The position numbers and the translations under genes were made by a program. The notes beneath the pieces were generated by a model. The model ran no database searches and was not told the DNA's origin. It saw nothing but the letters and a program-made list of their open reading frames with translations. DNA of 64,000 nt from Ruminococcus sp. AF41-9 (lineage in GTDB: Bacteria > Bacillota > Clostridia > Lachnospirales > Lachnospiraceae): positions 50,204 to 114,203 of the forward strand of contig NZ_QUDO01000007.1 of the NCBI RefSeq assembly GCF_003477525.1, written 5' to 3'. Shown here in pieces: positions 17,285-26,501 of this stretch (position 1 is its first letter; each line of letters begins with the position of its first letter).

Positions 17285-17652
17285 TTCTGTGATTCCTCCG
17301 TTCCGTTCAGTAGCTCGTCAAGCCGCGGTATCAGCAAAATAACACTGCCACTTGCATGAAGCATTGTAGGGGCATTTACTACTCTATCCAGCAAATAACC
17401 ATATATCAGTGCTGGTGTTGCGTCTTTTGTCTCATTTCGGAATTCTTCCCGCCGTGCTTCTGCTTCTCGGTAAATCCTTGTATGTCTGGAAAAATCTGCA
17501 ATTTCCTTTACCAGCGTTTTTGCTTTCTGCGAAAAAATCACATTTTCTTTTCCCTCTTTGCCGTCATTTTCTTTCATTACATCCTCAAGCAATTCCACAA
17601 CTGCTGCGTTCATTTCAATGGAATTGCTTATTCTGTTACTTCCTTGGCTCAT
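17281..17652 (-). CDS. Hypothetical phage protein, 123 aa
   Basis: ATG 17652 lies in the end of the methyltransferase gene. Helical protein with a Lys/Glu-rich centre and a hydrophobic C-terminus (SGSVILLIPRLDELL). No family recognised. Confidence 0.5.
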   Translation of the reverse strand: MSQGSNRISNSIEMNAAVVELLEDVMKENDGKEGKENVIFSQKAKTLVKEIADFSRHTRIYREAEARREEFRNETKDATPALIYGYLLDRVVNAPTMLHASGSVILLIPRLDELLNGTEESQK

Positions 17653-18379
17653 GCTGCTCAATCCTTTCTTTTGCAATCTGGTAATATTCTGGATCCAGCT
17701 CTATCCCTACAAATTCCCGCCCAGTATTCATGCAGGCAACGCCGGTGCTTCCAGCTCCCATGCAGTTGTCCAGGACTGTCTCTCCTGGGTTCGTGTAGGT
17801 CTTGACCAGGTATTCCAGCAGGTCCACGGGCTTCTGTGTCGGGTGTAGGCGCTTGGTCTTGTCCCCGGTGCTGTATTGCAGCACATCCACCGGATACCGG
17901 TCCGTGGAGTCGTATGTATAGTTTCTTTCCTCCCGGCCATAACAGCTGCTGCCGTCCGATTCCCTGGTTCCGTATGCCGTCGCTGTCTTTCTCTGGTGCC
18001 CGTGCGTCATTTGCGGGTTATAGGTCGGCGGCTTCCGGTAAAATATTTCTATGTTTTCGTGGGTCCTCAGTGGCATTTTCTTGGCGTTCATAAATCCGCT
18101 GGGCTGTGTTTTTTTCCATATCCATTCATAGCGGTACATGGCCTTGTTGCTGCTGATCAGCTCCGTGGTAAAAGGTTGTGCGCTAAAAAGTACAATGGCG
18201 CCGTTTTCCTTTACCACTCGCCGGTACTGCTTCCATAACTCCTGCAGGTTGATCGGAGTGTCCCACCGGCAGCGTGTTGTGCCATACGGTAAATCACTCA
18301 GTACCATGTCAATACTGCCGTCCGGGATCCGGCTCATAAGTTCCATGCAATCGCCTTGCAATAATGTTGCTTTGCTCAT
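17636..18379 (-). CDS. Orphan DNA methyltransferase (beta class)
   Basis: 247 residues. DLPYG (29-33) is the catalytic motif IV, with HPTQKP and NCMGAGSTG near the C-terminus as motif I, the order of beta-class N4-cytosine or N6-adenine methylases. Being compact with a short recognition region it resembles phage orphan methylases that protect against host restriction. It is the second methylase in this prophage; neither has a nearby endonuclease. Confidence 0.92.
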   Translation of the reverse strand: MSKATLLQGDCMELMSRIPDGSIDMVLSDLPYGTTRCRWDTPINLQELWKQYRRVVKENGAIVLFSAQPFTTELISSNKAMYRYEWIWKKTQPSGFMNAKKMPLRTHENIEIFYRKPPTYNPQMTHGHQRKTATAYGTRESDGSSCYGREERNYTYDSTDRYPVDVLQYSTGDKTKRLHPTQKPVDLLEYLVKTYTNPGETVLDNCMGAGSTGVACMNTGREFVGIELDPEYYQIAKERIEQHEPRK

Positions 18380-18391
18380 TGTTCTCGGCTC

Positions 18392-18742
18392 CTAAACCAG
18401 TGTTTTTATATTCTGGCCTTTCTGTACTTTCAGCAGTACCTCTCTCATTTCTGCCTTGGACCATATCTGCTGATAAAGCATTGCCATTAACCCGTCAAAC
18501 GTGTCATAGCCGTATTGCAAGTTATCCATCATTATTTCGTCAAATACTTCGTCATTCCCCCAAAACTCACGCGGCATACCCACGTTACGACTCTGGTATA
18601 CTGCTCTTATTAGTTCCCTGGCTGGCATGTCCACGCTGTAATTTCTATACATTGCTTGTTTGCCTTTAACATAACAATCGTTATATGCCAGTTCACACAT
18701 ACCCATTTCTGCAACCGGCTTGTCTCTTAAATTGATTCCCAT
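18392..18742 (-). CDS. Hypothetical phage protein, 116 aa
   Basis: ATG 18742 overlaps the stop of the helicase-loader gene (TAATG). Acidic helical protein (MGMCELAYNDCYVKGKQAMYRNY...). Conserved position between loader and methylase is plausible, but I do not recognise it. Confidence 0.5.
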   Translation of the reverse strand: MGINLRDKPVAEMGMCELAYNDCYVKGKQAMYRNYSVDMPARELIRAVYQSRNVGMPREFWGNDEVFDEIMMDNLQYGYDTFDGLMAMLYQQIWSKAEMREVLLKVQKGQNIKTLV

Positions 18743-19740
18743 TATTTCGACCTCCAGCTCTCCCACGTCATATCAATCCCGACGCATGTTTCTTTCAGGC
18801 GGTCCAGGGTTTTCTCTGCGTTCCTGCTGTCTCCGCTCTCCGGAGTCATGCGCTGCACCAGCTCCGGGCCGCTGTAATTTGTCGTGATAATCGTCGGCAT
18901 ATAGCCCTCATACCTGGCGTTTATAATGGCAAATATCTTGCTCACGCCCCACTCAGTCGGCTGCTCGCTGCCTATGTCGTCAATGATCAGGAGTGGTACG
19001 TCCTCGTACTGGCTCAGGATGTATGCTTCGTCTACGTCGCTGCCAGCTGCCTTGTAGGTTTCCCGGATCCTGTCCAGCAGGTCGATCATGGTCATGCAGA
19101 TGCAGGCCGTTCCCTGGCTGATCAGCTGGTTTGCAATAGCCGCTGCCAGGTGGGTTTTTCCGGTACCGTACCCACCGGCCATAAACAGACCGTTGCGCTC
19201 GATCTCCGGTGGCGTTACGTGGTTGCGGTCGTTCTTAACCGGGCGCATACGCTGGAAGTTGTCGGCGTACTTCTTTGCCTGTGTGTATGCCTGGCGGCGC
19301 CCCTGGGTGTCCTGTACAAAATTCTCAAAACGTCTGTTCTGGAATCTTGCTTTCATGCCGCTGCGTTCCATCATGCTGCGGAACCGTTGCATTTCTTCCT
19401 CCCTGGCTTTCTGCTCCGCCTCAGCTGCCTTGCGAGCCTCTTCCTTTGCGTCCCAGTCTTTCCAGAAGTCCTGCGCCTTGCTGCATGTACAGCGCTCCGG
19501 GCGGCTCTTCCACACGATCACATGTCGCGGCGCTACCGGGCTAACCAGGCCGTAATATTCCAGCTTTCTGCCACAATACTTGCAACTAGCTGTTTCCGGT
19601 ACCGGCTCCGGCACGCTGTACCCCTCTCTCAGGGCTTCCGTAGTGCTTATGCTGTACTTGTCCGGCTTAGTAGTCTCCGGCTGTGTGGAACCCTGCTGTA
19701 TGGCTTCCTGCGGCATTGCTGCCATTGTTGCTGTGCTCAT
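18742..19740 (-). CDS. dnaC: DnaC/DnaI-type helicase loader
   Basis: 332-residue AAA+ protein with Walker A GGYGTGKTH (189-197) and Walker B LLIIDDIG (250-257). An N-terminal zinc-binding segment (CKYCGRKL...RCTC) is followed by a charged coiled region. It loads the replicative helicase on the phage origin together with the replisome organiser whose gene overlaps it by 74 bases. AGGAGG sits nine bases before the ATG. Confidence 0.92.
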   Translation of the reverse strand: MSTATMAAMPQEAIQQGSTQPETTKPDKYSISTTEALREGYSVPEPVPETASCKYCGRKLEYYGLVSPVAPRHVIVWKSRPERCTCSKAQDFWKDWDAKEEARKAAEAEQKAREEEMQRFRSMMERSGMKARFQNRRFENFVQDTQGRRQAYTQAKKYADNFQRMRPVKNDRNHVTPPEIERNGLFMAGGYGTGKTHLAAAIANQLISQGTACICMTMIDLLDRIRETYKAAGSDVDEAYILSQYEDVPLLIIDDIGSEQPTEWGVSKIFAIINARYEGYMPTIITTNYSGPELVQRMTPESGDSRNAEKTLDRLKETCVGIDMTWESWRSK

Positions 19741-20656
19741 TTACGCTTACCTCCTCGCTTATATCCTCCCAGCGTCCTTGATTCAACCAGGTCAGCGGCA
19801 TAGGCACATACCCGCGTTTCCAGTCGCTGCTCTGCTTGCACACCTCAACAGCGTGCAGTATATGTGCGGCCATGGCCTCGTCTGGCTTGATTGTTTTCCA
19901 CTTCCGCCAACATGCCGGCTTGGCTCTCTTTCGCACTGCCGGAAAAGCGTCCCAAAACATGCAAAAGCTCTTTTCCAGGGCTGTCTTGGCCGTTTTCCAG
20001 TCAGGGCTTTGCTGCTGTTTCTTTGCTGGCTTTGTCTCTTCCTCGCTGTCAATGTCCTCTGGTTCCGGGGCGGTCGGCTGCTCAGCAACGACCGTATGGT
20101 TTTTAGAATCAGGAATCAGAGAATCAGGAATCAGAGAATCAGCCGGGCAACTTCTATGCTTTTCTGGTGCTTGCACTGTACTTGCACCGTGCTTGCATGG
20201 TGTTTTTGTGTTTTCCTGCTCTTTTTCGGTCTGATAAGTCCGGAGGTCTTGGCTGTTTCCAGCTGTTCCCGTGCGCCCTTTTACGTGGATTTCCGCCACA
20301 ACGCCTAGGCCCATATCCTCGCCATCTGGTGCAGGTATTACACTCGCCTGCTCTTTGCAGTGTGGATTCTGGTGTTTCAAGAAGTTTGTTACCTGTATGT
20401 ATTGCTCTCCTGCGATCTCGTATCGCTGTATAAATCCGTTGTCGTTCAGCTGCTGCAGCATGGTGTCAACATCATCTGCAGTCACATCATCATAGCCCAG
20501 CAGCTCCTTTTTTATCCGCTTAGGGCGGTCTTGCAGCCGCCCCTCACGGTCTGCCAGGCACCACAAGCCAATAAATAATAGGCGGGTTAATGCCGGCAGT
20601 TCTCCCAGGATTTCATTGTCGAAAAATCCCGGCTTAATGTTCCTTGCTCTTGCCAT
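19667..20656 (-). CDS. Phage replisome organiser (winged-helix/DnaD-like)
   Basis: 329 residues. The N-terminal 110 residues form the winged-helix DNA-binding domain of phage replication initiators (RNIKPGFFDNEILGELPALTRLLFIGLW...). The middle is low complexity and encodes a 5-residue repeat (Asp-Ser-Leu-Ile-Pro) because the DNA there consists of 15-bp iterons. The C-terminus (FWDAFPAVRKRAKPACWRKWKTIKPDE) resembles a helicase-loader interaction domain. As in lambda O, the origin may lie inside the gene. Confidence 0.85.
   Translation of the reverse strand: MARARNIKPGFFDNEILGELPALTRLLFIGLWCLADREGRLQDRPKRIKKELLGYDDVTADDVDTMLQQLNDNGFIQRYEIAGEQYIQVTNFLKHQNPHCKEQASVIPAPDGEDMGLGVVAEIHVKGRTGTAGNSQDLRTYQTEKEQENTKTPCKHGASTVQAPEKHRSCPADSLIPDSLIPDSKNHTVVAEQPTAPEPEDIDSEEETKPAKKQQQSPDWKTAKTALEKSFCMFWDAFPAVRKRAKPACWRKWKTIKPDEAMAAHILHAVEVCKQSSDWKRGYVPMPLTWLNQGRWEDISEEVSVNEHSNNGSNAAGSHTAGFHTAGDY
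20081..20206. repeat. Iteron block inside the replisome-organiser gene: candidate phage origin
   Basis: From 20105 a 15-bp unit (AGAATCAGGAATCAG) is repeated two and a half times, followed by three variants of CTTGCACNGT at 11 to 12-bp spacing (20170-20200). A second, degenerate copy of the whole block lies at 29018-29120. Iterons within an initiator gene are a classic phage origin layout. Confidence 0.6.
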
Positions 20657-20670
20657 TGTTCAGACCTCCT

Positions 20671-21372
20671 TTAGCACAAGTACACTTCTTTGCCTGTCAG
20701 GGCCTGCACGCGCCGCTTGAAGTCTGCGGCCTGGCTGTTATCATTGCTTAGGTGTAACAGGTAAACCTGCTGCAACCTACTTAAATCAAACGATTCCAGC
20801 GTTTTTATAACTGTTTCAATACTCATGTGCGAGCCTATTGTTCTTTTGGCTCTGGCAGCATGTATGCGGCCCTCTTTTACGTTCTGCTCTATTGTCTCAG
20901 GGTCGTAATTGGCTTCCATCATTATGTGAGTCAAGCCTATAAAGGTGTATTTGATATAAACCGTATCAGTAAAATACAGCACCTTTTCCCCGGTCGCTGT
21001 GCTCCGGATCAGGAACCCCAGTGGCTCCGGTACGTCGTGCTCAACATCAAATGGAAGTACCTCAAATGTACCTGCACGGAAGCTTTCCAGTGCTCGCACC
21101 GTGCAAATTCGGTGCCCGGTTAGGTTTGCCATGTCTGCAGTTCCCTGGCTGGTGTAAATGTTTACGCCCATTCTTGCCAGGGCTTTTGCTGCTTTTACAT
21201 GATCCCCGTGGCCATGTGTCACAAGGCAGCCACTCAACTGCGACACTTTATAACCACATCCGGCCTGTATCTGTGCCAGCGGGATCCCCGCGTCCAACAG
21301 CAGGCTGCTTTGCCCGTCACTTATGTAATAAGCATTGCCACTGCTGCCGGATGCTATAGGGTTAATCAGCAT
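20671..21372 (-). CDS. Metallo-beta-lactamase-fold hydrolase
   Basis: 233 residues with the MBL metal motif THGHGDHVKA (about 52-61) and a YycJ-like N-terminus (NPIASGSSGNAYYISDG). In Firmicute phages this family is often found next to recT. A nuclease or phosphodiesterase role in recombination is suspected but not established. The gene ends 14 bases before the replisome organiser and overlaps recT by one base. Confidence 0.88.
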   Translation of the reverse strand: MLINPIASGSSGNAYYISDGQSSLLLDAGIPLAQIQAGCGYKVSQLSGCLVTHGHGDHVKAAKALARMGVNIYTSQGTADMANLTGHRICTVRALESFRAGTFEVLPFDVEHDVPEPLGFLIRSTATGEKVLYFTDTVYIKYTFIGLTHIMMEANYDPETIEQNVKEGRIHAARAKRTIGSHMSIETVIKTLESFDLSRLQQVYLLHLSNDNSQAADFKRRVQALTGKEVYLC

Positions 21373-22484
21373 TAAAACGTCGGTCCTGCTGTGCGGGTTG
21401 CTGCTGTGGTGCGCGCCGCTGTAGTGTTACGTGCAGGCTGTGGCTGCGCCTGCGGCTTTGTAGGTTTTCCCAGGTCAAGAGCCTGCTGTCCTCCGTCGTC
21501 TGTCAAAAATGCGGGCTGCGCTGGCTTCTGTGGCGTCTCCTGGGCTTCTGTGTCAATTACAACCTGGTTCGCTTCCGCGTCGATCACTTCCTGGGTTTCC
21601 ATCTGTGCCAGTCTGATCTCCTGCATACGCATGTACTCATAGGCGTCGTCAATCTTTTTCGGGTCCCTTGGCATGTTCTTGGCACTGTAAACCTCACGCT
21701 TTACGGTCTTGAGACACATTTCTTCAAACCAGCCCTCTGTTTCAACTTCCACTTTCTGGCCTTTCTCCCAGGCTGTTTTCTTACCTCCCCAAAATTCTCC
21801 GGAAGCCTTGTCCGGCTTACGTTTTAAAATATCTTTCAGGGTCATGATGATCAGCTTGTTCTTGGTCGGCTCCGTATACTCAATATAGCCAAATCCTCCA
21901 ACGATCTCCCCGCGGTCAAATGCGTTGTTAATCTCAAAATCATAGCTTTCAACGCGGTTTTCTCTGTTCTTTTTCAGTGGCTTAAAGGTGTCTGTGCTGT
22001 AAACCAGCTCTACGGTAACGGATACCGGCTTTTCCAGCGCGTACTTTTCAGCAATATACTGGATTCCGTTATATCCAGGCATCAGGTTGACCACGTACAT
22101 CTTTGTGCCGGTTCTGGATAAGCGATTGTTATCTTTAAACGGGATAGCGCTCAGGTGATTGTCCTGCATCATGTCCAGGCCCATACGAGCATAGTGCACA
22201 ACATCCAGCGCCAGGGCGTTCAGGTCTACCGTGTTCCAGTTGATCGGATCCGGATTGTCCCACTTATGATCCTTGTTGTTTTCATTCTTGCTTACGCGCT
22301 TCTCCTCGGCCATCTTTAATGCTCTGTCAGTTGCGATAAAATATCCCTGGATCAGCTGTCTCTGGTAATCAGTTACCTGGATATTTCCGGCCACATTGCT
22401 GCCGAACTCCTTTAAAACCTTGTTTGTAAATGCCTCGCTGTTGCTCAGGCTCTCCGTTTTCTGTACTGTCATTTCGTTTGCCAT
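21372..22484 (-). CDS. recT: RecT-family single-strand annealing protein
   Basis: 370 residues of the RecT family: conserved core with LDVVHYARMGLDMMQDNHLSAIPF (about 88-115) and PGYNGIQYIAEKY. It anneals complementary single strands in phage recombination. The C-terminal 80 residues are low complexity (Thr/Ala/Gln/Pro), as in many relatives. Instead of a RecE-type exonuclease, the neighbours are a Rad50-like ATPase and an MBL hydrolase. Confidence 0.93.
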   Translation of the reverse strand: MANEMTVQKTESLSNSEAFTNKVLKEFGSNVAGNIQVTDYQRQLIQGYFIATDRALKMAEEKRVSKNENNKDHKWDNPDPINWNTVDLNALALDVVHYARMGLDMMQDNHLSAIPFKDNNRLSRTGTKMYVVNLMPGYNGIQYIAEKYALEKPVSVTVELVYSTDTFKPLKKNRENRVESYDFEINNAFDRGEIVGGFGYIEYTEPTKNKLIIMTLKDILKRKPDKASGEFWGGKKTAWEKGQKVEVETEGWFEEMCLKTVKREVYSAKNMPRDPKKIDDAYEYMRMQEIRLAQMETQEVIDAEANQVVIDTEAQETPQKPAQPAFLTDDGGQQALDLGKPTKPQAQPQPARNTTAARTTAATRTAGPTF

Positions 22485-22487
22485 GTT

Positions 22488-22679
22488 CTACTCCTCCATA
22501 TTCTTAAATAAATCGTCAAAGGTCATTTGTCCGGGTATCGGTTTCTTTTCATCTTCCTCAGCTTGTGCCTTTGCAGCGCACTGGCAACCATACCCTTTTT
22601 CTACTGCTTCTGCGCTGGTCAGGAGTCTGCCGCACCGCTTACACCTGCGGGCACGGATTGTAAAAATTTCGCCGTCCAT
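22488..22679 (-). CDS. DUF6011-like zinc-ribbon protein
   Basis: 63 residues: CKRCGRLLTSAEAVEKGYGCQC (about 13-34) matches the DUF6011 pattern of two cysteine pairs. The C-terminus PGQMTFDDLF resembles an SSB- or clamp-type docking tail. Located between recT and the ATPase, suggesting an accessory recombination role. Confidence 0.6.
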   Translation of the reverse strand: MDGEIFTIRARRCKRCGRLLTSAEAVEKGYGCQCAAKAQAEEDEKKPIPGQMTFDDLFKNMEE

Positions 22680-22978
22680 TAGTTGCCTTTCGGTACTTTC
22701 GTCATAAACACAATGCTTTTCGTGTTCTTGCGGAAAGTATCTGCAATGTTTCCTGCGCCAGGTACCGTTTTCTTGTAGGTGCTCGCCAGTTCTTCCAGTG
22801 CGGCAATGATCAGCGGCGCCTCGTCCGGATCCAGTGCTCCAACCTCTGTATTAAACAGGTTTGTCCAGTAATTCATGCCGTTAGTTAATTCCTTGTTAAA
22901 CTCTCCAAAATCCTGCTTTTCTACGGCTTTCTTAAAACCATTCATTAAAAACTGCGGGTGTACTCTTGTCATGCTCAC
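22679..22978 (-). CDS. Hypothetical recombination-module protein, 99 aa
   Basis: Starts at GTG 22978 or ATG 22972, with GAGGAG upstream. Helical, with a central acidic stretch (VGALDPDEAPLIIAALEELAS). Overlaps the zinc-ribbon gene by one base. Not recognised. Confidence 0.5.
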   Translation of the reverse strand: MSMTRVHPQFLMNGFKKAVEKQDFGEFNKELTNGMNYWTNLFNTEVGALDPDEAPLIIAALEELASTYKKTVPGAGNIADTFRKNTKSIVFMTKVPKGN

Positions 22979-24929
22979 TTGTCTCCTCTCTCAAATCTCA
23001 GGGTCTTGTCTGGTTCGGATACCACCAGGCGGATAACCTGTGTCTGTGTCTGTGTCAGCTTTGTAACAGACTCTGCATTGTCCACAAAGACCGGAAGCTC
23101 TACGCCGTAATACTCGGCCAACGTGTCAATCAGTTCCAGGCCTGCATTGATACGTGCTGCGTTGTTCGCGCTCTTAAATGGCACCAGGCCAGTTTTACAA
23201 GGTACCAGGGCCTCACAATCATCTGCAATGCCGCCGTTCTGCTGTTCGATAAACAACCGGAAACGCAAGGTTTTAAAGCGGCTGTTGATCTTCTCGTCCA
23301 GGAGCTTTGTTTTCGCTTTTACAAACTGCTCGCAAAGGTAAATACCTTTCTGAAGCTGCTCATATTTCGCTGCCAGTTCCTCCTCTTTCTTTTCCAGCTG
23401 GGCGATTCTCTCGTCCTGTTTTTTAACCATGGCCAGCTGTGCTTTTTACTCTGTTCAGCTTCCAGGCTCTCGTCCAGTTCTTTCAGCTGTCCGCTCAGCA
23501 CATTGTCTGCCTCAGCAGCTGCCGCTCTGGCATCTTTCAGTTTTTCCTGCAGGCTCTCAATCTGCTCTGTAAACTGTCTGTACTCTGCTGTGTCCTTATA
23601 GTCCGTTGTTGCAAGTACCGCTTTTTCAGCTGTTGCCAGGTTCTTCGCTGTTTCTGCTTTCTTCTCTTTCAGTTCCACCAGACGAGCGTCCAGGGCTTCG
23701 ATTTCGTCCTGCTCCTTCTTAATCATTCCGCTGCTGCACTCTGTCATGCCGCGCTTGTTGATTGTTTCCAGGTTCTGTGCCTTGGCTGTATTGAAGTTTT
23801 CCTTTGCTTCCTCAATTTGCTCTGCTGGAAGCTGCTGGCCGCATGTCGGGCAAATCTCCGATCCGGTCCATTCCTTTTCATTTTCCTCATTCCACTCCGC
23901 CAGGAGCTGCTCTCTTCTGCGGTTCAGGCGCTGGATTTCGTTTTCATGCTCGCGCTTGTCCTGCTCGGTGTGCATGATATCCGTTTCAATGGTACTTGCC
24001 ATATAGCGGAGGTTGCTGATCCGCTCGTAAGCTCCTTTGTTTGCCTCAGCTTCTGCTCTCGCATGTTTGGCCTCTCCGGCAGCTCTCTGGCTTTCCAGTT
24101 CCGCGATCTGCTGTCGGATGGTTGTTGTCGCTCCGGATTCTCTGGCAGCTCTCTGGCTTTCCAGTTCTCGGCGCTTCTCTTTAATCTCTGCCATGGTGTT
24201 GTCAATGGTCTGTGCATCCAGGCCCGTAACGTCCGGCTTTGCTTTCTCTGCCTCGTCAATACGCTGCGGGATGTCGGCCAGTTCTTTGTCTGTCAGGTTC
24301 TTCTCCTTTGCAGCAATGGCTCTATATTCGTCCACGGTATAATAATTTTCTGCCTTGCCAGGCTTGCGGAGCATTTCCGGAAGTTCTCTCAACAGATCGC
24401 CCTGGCTCTCAATAACCTCATTAAAATCTGCATCCCCGCACACCTGTAACAGGATTTTGCGGCGGTCTGCTACTTTCATGTTTTCCAAAAAGTAGTTGTA
24501 AGAGGTCAGCATCTTTGCCAGTTCTTCATCATGGTAAATTTCCAGCAGATTCTTTTTAAACTGGGTTTCGCTTACCGGTACCCCGTCCATGCTGTAATCT
24601 GTTGTGTGTCCGGATAACACTGGCTGTGGGTTTCCTTTAATGGTCTTGTAAACTTCGTGGTAATCTTTTTTCAGTACCATTTCCGAACCGTCTGCCAGTT
24701 CCACGGTCATTTCCACGCTATGGTGCAGGTTATGGCTGCCGGTGGTTTTTGGTGTGTAGTTCTTTTCTGTGGTGCTCGGCTTGCCGTACATCAGCCAGGT
24801 AAAAGCGTTGTATACGGTGCTCTTACCGGTTCCGTTGTCGCCATAGATCGCGCTGCTTTCGCCCTGCGGGTCAATTTCCAGTTCTTTCACGCCCTGGAAG
24901 TTTTCCAACTTCATTTTTAAGATTTTCAT
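22975..24929 (-). CDS. Rad50/SMC-like AAA ATPase, frameshifted
   Basis: The N-terminal half (24929 to about 23447) has Walker A GDNGTGKST (30-38), long coiled coils and a zinc-hook-like CPTCGQ. The C-terminal half (23430 to 22975), in another frame, carries the Walker-B-like ELPVFVDNAES. The halves join at AGTAAAAAGC (23441-23450): stepping back one base gives QSKKAQLAMVKKQDER and continues the coiled coil. The C-terminal half has no ribosome site of its own. So this is one broken gene, a sequencing indel, or programmed -1 frameshifting. It probably manages DNA ends for RecT. Confidence 0.85.
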
Positions 24930-25375
24930 ACTCCTAACGCCTCCTTATGTGCTTTCATGGCCATTGTCATATTTTTCAACTGCTTGTGCAGCGTTTCAAA
25001 AGTCTCCGGCTCAATGCCTGTAAACTCAATGCCGTCTCCAACATAGGCATTGCCTACAAAAAGGATGTTTCCCATAATCGGGGAGCGGTGTTTGTCCGTT
25101 TCGTACAGGTAACAACCGATCAGGTTCGGCTGCAAACCGTTTCTAAATAAAAATTCTTCATCCACCAACATGCTCACGCACTTGCTGTTTTCTCTCAGTA
25201 CCGTGGTTGTGTGTCCCAGTTCTCTGTAAAGTCTCTTCGGCATAACGCTCTCGATCATGTCGCACCCGTCTCCGATCAGCTCGCACAACTGTCTGTTCTG
25301 TGTTTCCAGTCTGCCCTCCGGAAAATCATGTACAGTAACTTCTAAATCTGTGCTAACCTTAATAATTTTGCTCAT
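24926..25375 (-). CDS. DUF3846 phage protein
   Basis: 149 residues. The block SMLVDEEFLFRNGLQPNLIGCYLY with a following MGNILFVGN is the DUF3846 pattern (NIGC...GN). The family is widespread in Firmicute and actinobacterial phages, with no known function. Overlaps the ATPase gene by four bases. Confidence 0.65.
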   Translation of the reverse strand: MSKIIKVSTDLEVTVHDFPEGRLETQNRQLCELIGDGCDMIESVMPKRLYRELGHTTTVLRENSKCVSMLVDEEFLFRNGLQPNLIGCYLYETDKHRSPIMGNILFVGNAYVGDGIEFTGIEPETFETLHKQLKNMTMAMKAHKEALGV

Positions 25376-25435
25376 TTACGATTCCTTTCTCTCATGCTAT
25401 AATAAGCACAAGCGGTTATTTGATAACTGCGGGTT

Positions 25436-25663
25436 TCATGCCTCGGACGCTTTGGTCGGTGTCACCGGGGCATTTTCTTTGCACAATTCCATAAAAGCAA
25501 GGCTAAAAATTTCCCAGCTCAACGCTGCCTTTGCCTCCTGGATCAGCTGCTCTCTGTAATATGGTTTGCGGCGTTCTCCGTTCGCATCCCCGTATCTGCC
25601 TATTATGTACTGCAGCTTTCTGTCTGCGCGTTCCTGCGCTTTCTTCTCAATACTCTCCTCCAT
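25436..25663 (-). CDS. Hypothetical phage protein, 75 aa
   Basis: ATG 25663 is chosen because it gives a 17-base overlap with the upstream membrane-protein gene rather than 68. Charged helical N-terminus and hydrophobic C-terminal helix (WEIFSLAFMELCKE). Unrecognised. Confidence 0.5.
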   Translation of the reverse strand: MEESIEKKAQERADRKLQYIIGRYGDANGERRKPYYREQLIQEAKAALSWEIFSLAFMELCKENAPVTPTKASEA

Positions 25664-25973
25664 GGTCCTCAATAGCTTCTGCCTCCTGTCTTGCTTCTCC
25701 CAGGCCAATTTCACGGCCCCATAAAAACATCATTGCCAGTGCCGGAAATACTAAAACCTCGCCGCCCAGGCCTCCGGTTCTGCTGTCGATCACTGCAAAC
25801 ACCATAAGCCCGATCTTTACCAGCGCGCCCCCGGTCAGGATCATTGCTCCCAGGTTAATGCCTGCCGCAATACATCTTTCCAGCTTTACGCGGCGCTTGA
25901 TGGCTTCCTTTCTTGGTGCCAGCCTTTCCTCAACCACAAAAATTTCTCTGTGCATTACTGTTTTTCTTGTCAT
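25647..25973 (-). CDS. Small membrane protein with two hydrophobic segments
   Basis: 108 residues: basic N-terminal 35, then LGAMILTGGALVKIGLMVFAVI and VLVFPALAMMFLWG as membrane helices. AAGGAGG precedes the ATG. Membrane-bound early phage proteins may act in host takeover or superinfection exclusion; this one is unrecognised. Confidence 0.6.
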   Translation of the reverse strand: MTRKTVMHREIFVVEERLAPRKEAIKRRVKLERCIAAGINLGAMILTGGALVKIGLMVFAVIDSRTGGLGGEVLVFPALAMMFLWGREIGLGEARQEAEAIEDHGGEY

Positions 25974-25984
25974 GTTGCTCCTCC

Positions 25985-26263
25985 TTATACATCCAGCAGC
26001 GTTTTCTGCTCCGGTTCCTCAGCTTCTGCTTTTGGCGCTGCCTTTCCGATGATCGTCTTGGCTCTGTCCTTAAATGCCTCAATCTCTTCCAGTGGTACGT
26101 TTACCGCTGTGACCATTCCCTGACTTGTGTTGTCCGGGCTTACCACTGCAATATCCACAATGTCGCCAACCTCAACCGGTGCCGGTGTGTAAAATGTGTA
26201 CTCTCTTCCGGATAGCTGTCCGGCTCTTAAATATTTGAGCTTAATTACGTTTGTTTTCTCCAT
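25985..26263 (-). CDS. Hypothetical beta-rich early phage protein, 92 aa
   Basis: Beta-barrel-like pattern (YTFYTPAPVEVGDIVDIAVV, about 22-41), then an acidic C-terminus ending QKTLLDV, resembling a clamp- or SSB-binding tail. The N-terminal pattern is reminiscent of the PriA 3'-end-binding region, a weak impression only. Confidence 0.55.
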   Translation of the reverse strand: MEKTNVIKLKYLRAGQLSGREYTFYTPAPVEVGDIVDIAVVSPDNTSQGMVTAVNVPLEEIEAFKDRAKTIIGKAAPKAEAEEPEQKTLLDV

Positions 26264-26501
26264 CTTCCTTGCCTCCTGCTTTTCTGTATTTCATAAATGC
26301 CTGCCAGTCGTCGCTTAATACCAGCGCCGCGGCCTCGCATATAATGACATGTTTTACAAGTTCCAGGCTGTCCAGCTGTGCGTTTTCAGCTCCTGCAAAT
26401 CCCTTTTTCTTTGTGTACCCGATCAGGGTATCAACTGCCTGCTTCAATGCTTCCGGGTTGCTTTCCTGGTGCTCTAAAAACTTCCATGTATTATCTGCCA
26501 T
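26241..26501 (-). CDS. Hypothetical phage protein, 86 aa
   Basis: ATG 26501 overlaps the TGA of the excisionase-like gene (TGATG). Helical protein (MADNTWKFLEHQESNPEAL...), acidic/basic mixed. Unrecognised. Confidence 0.5.
   Translation of the reverse strand: MADNTWKFLEHQESNPEALKQAVDTLIGYTKKKGFAGAENAQLDSLELVKHVIICEAAALVLSDDWQAFMKYRKAGGKEDGENKRN

Noticed and set aside
20105..20140. CRISPR-like array suggested by repeats near 20.1 kb
   Set aside because: Units are 15 bp with no spacers and lie in a coding frame, so they are iterons or a peptide repeat.
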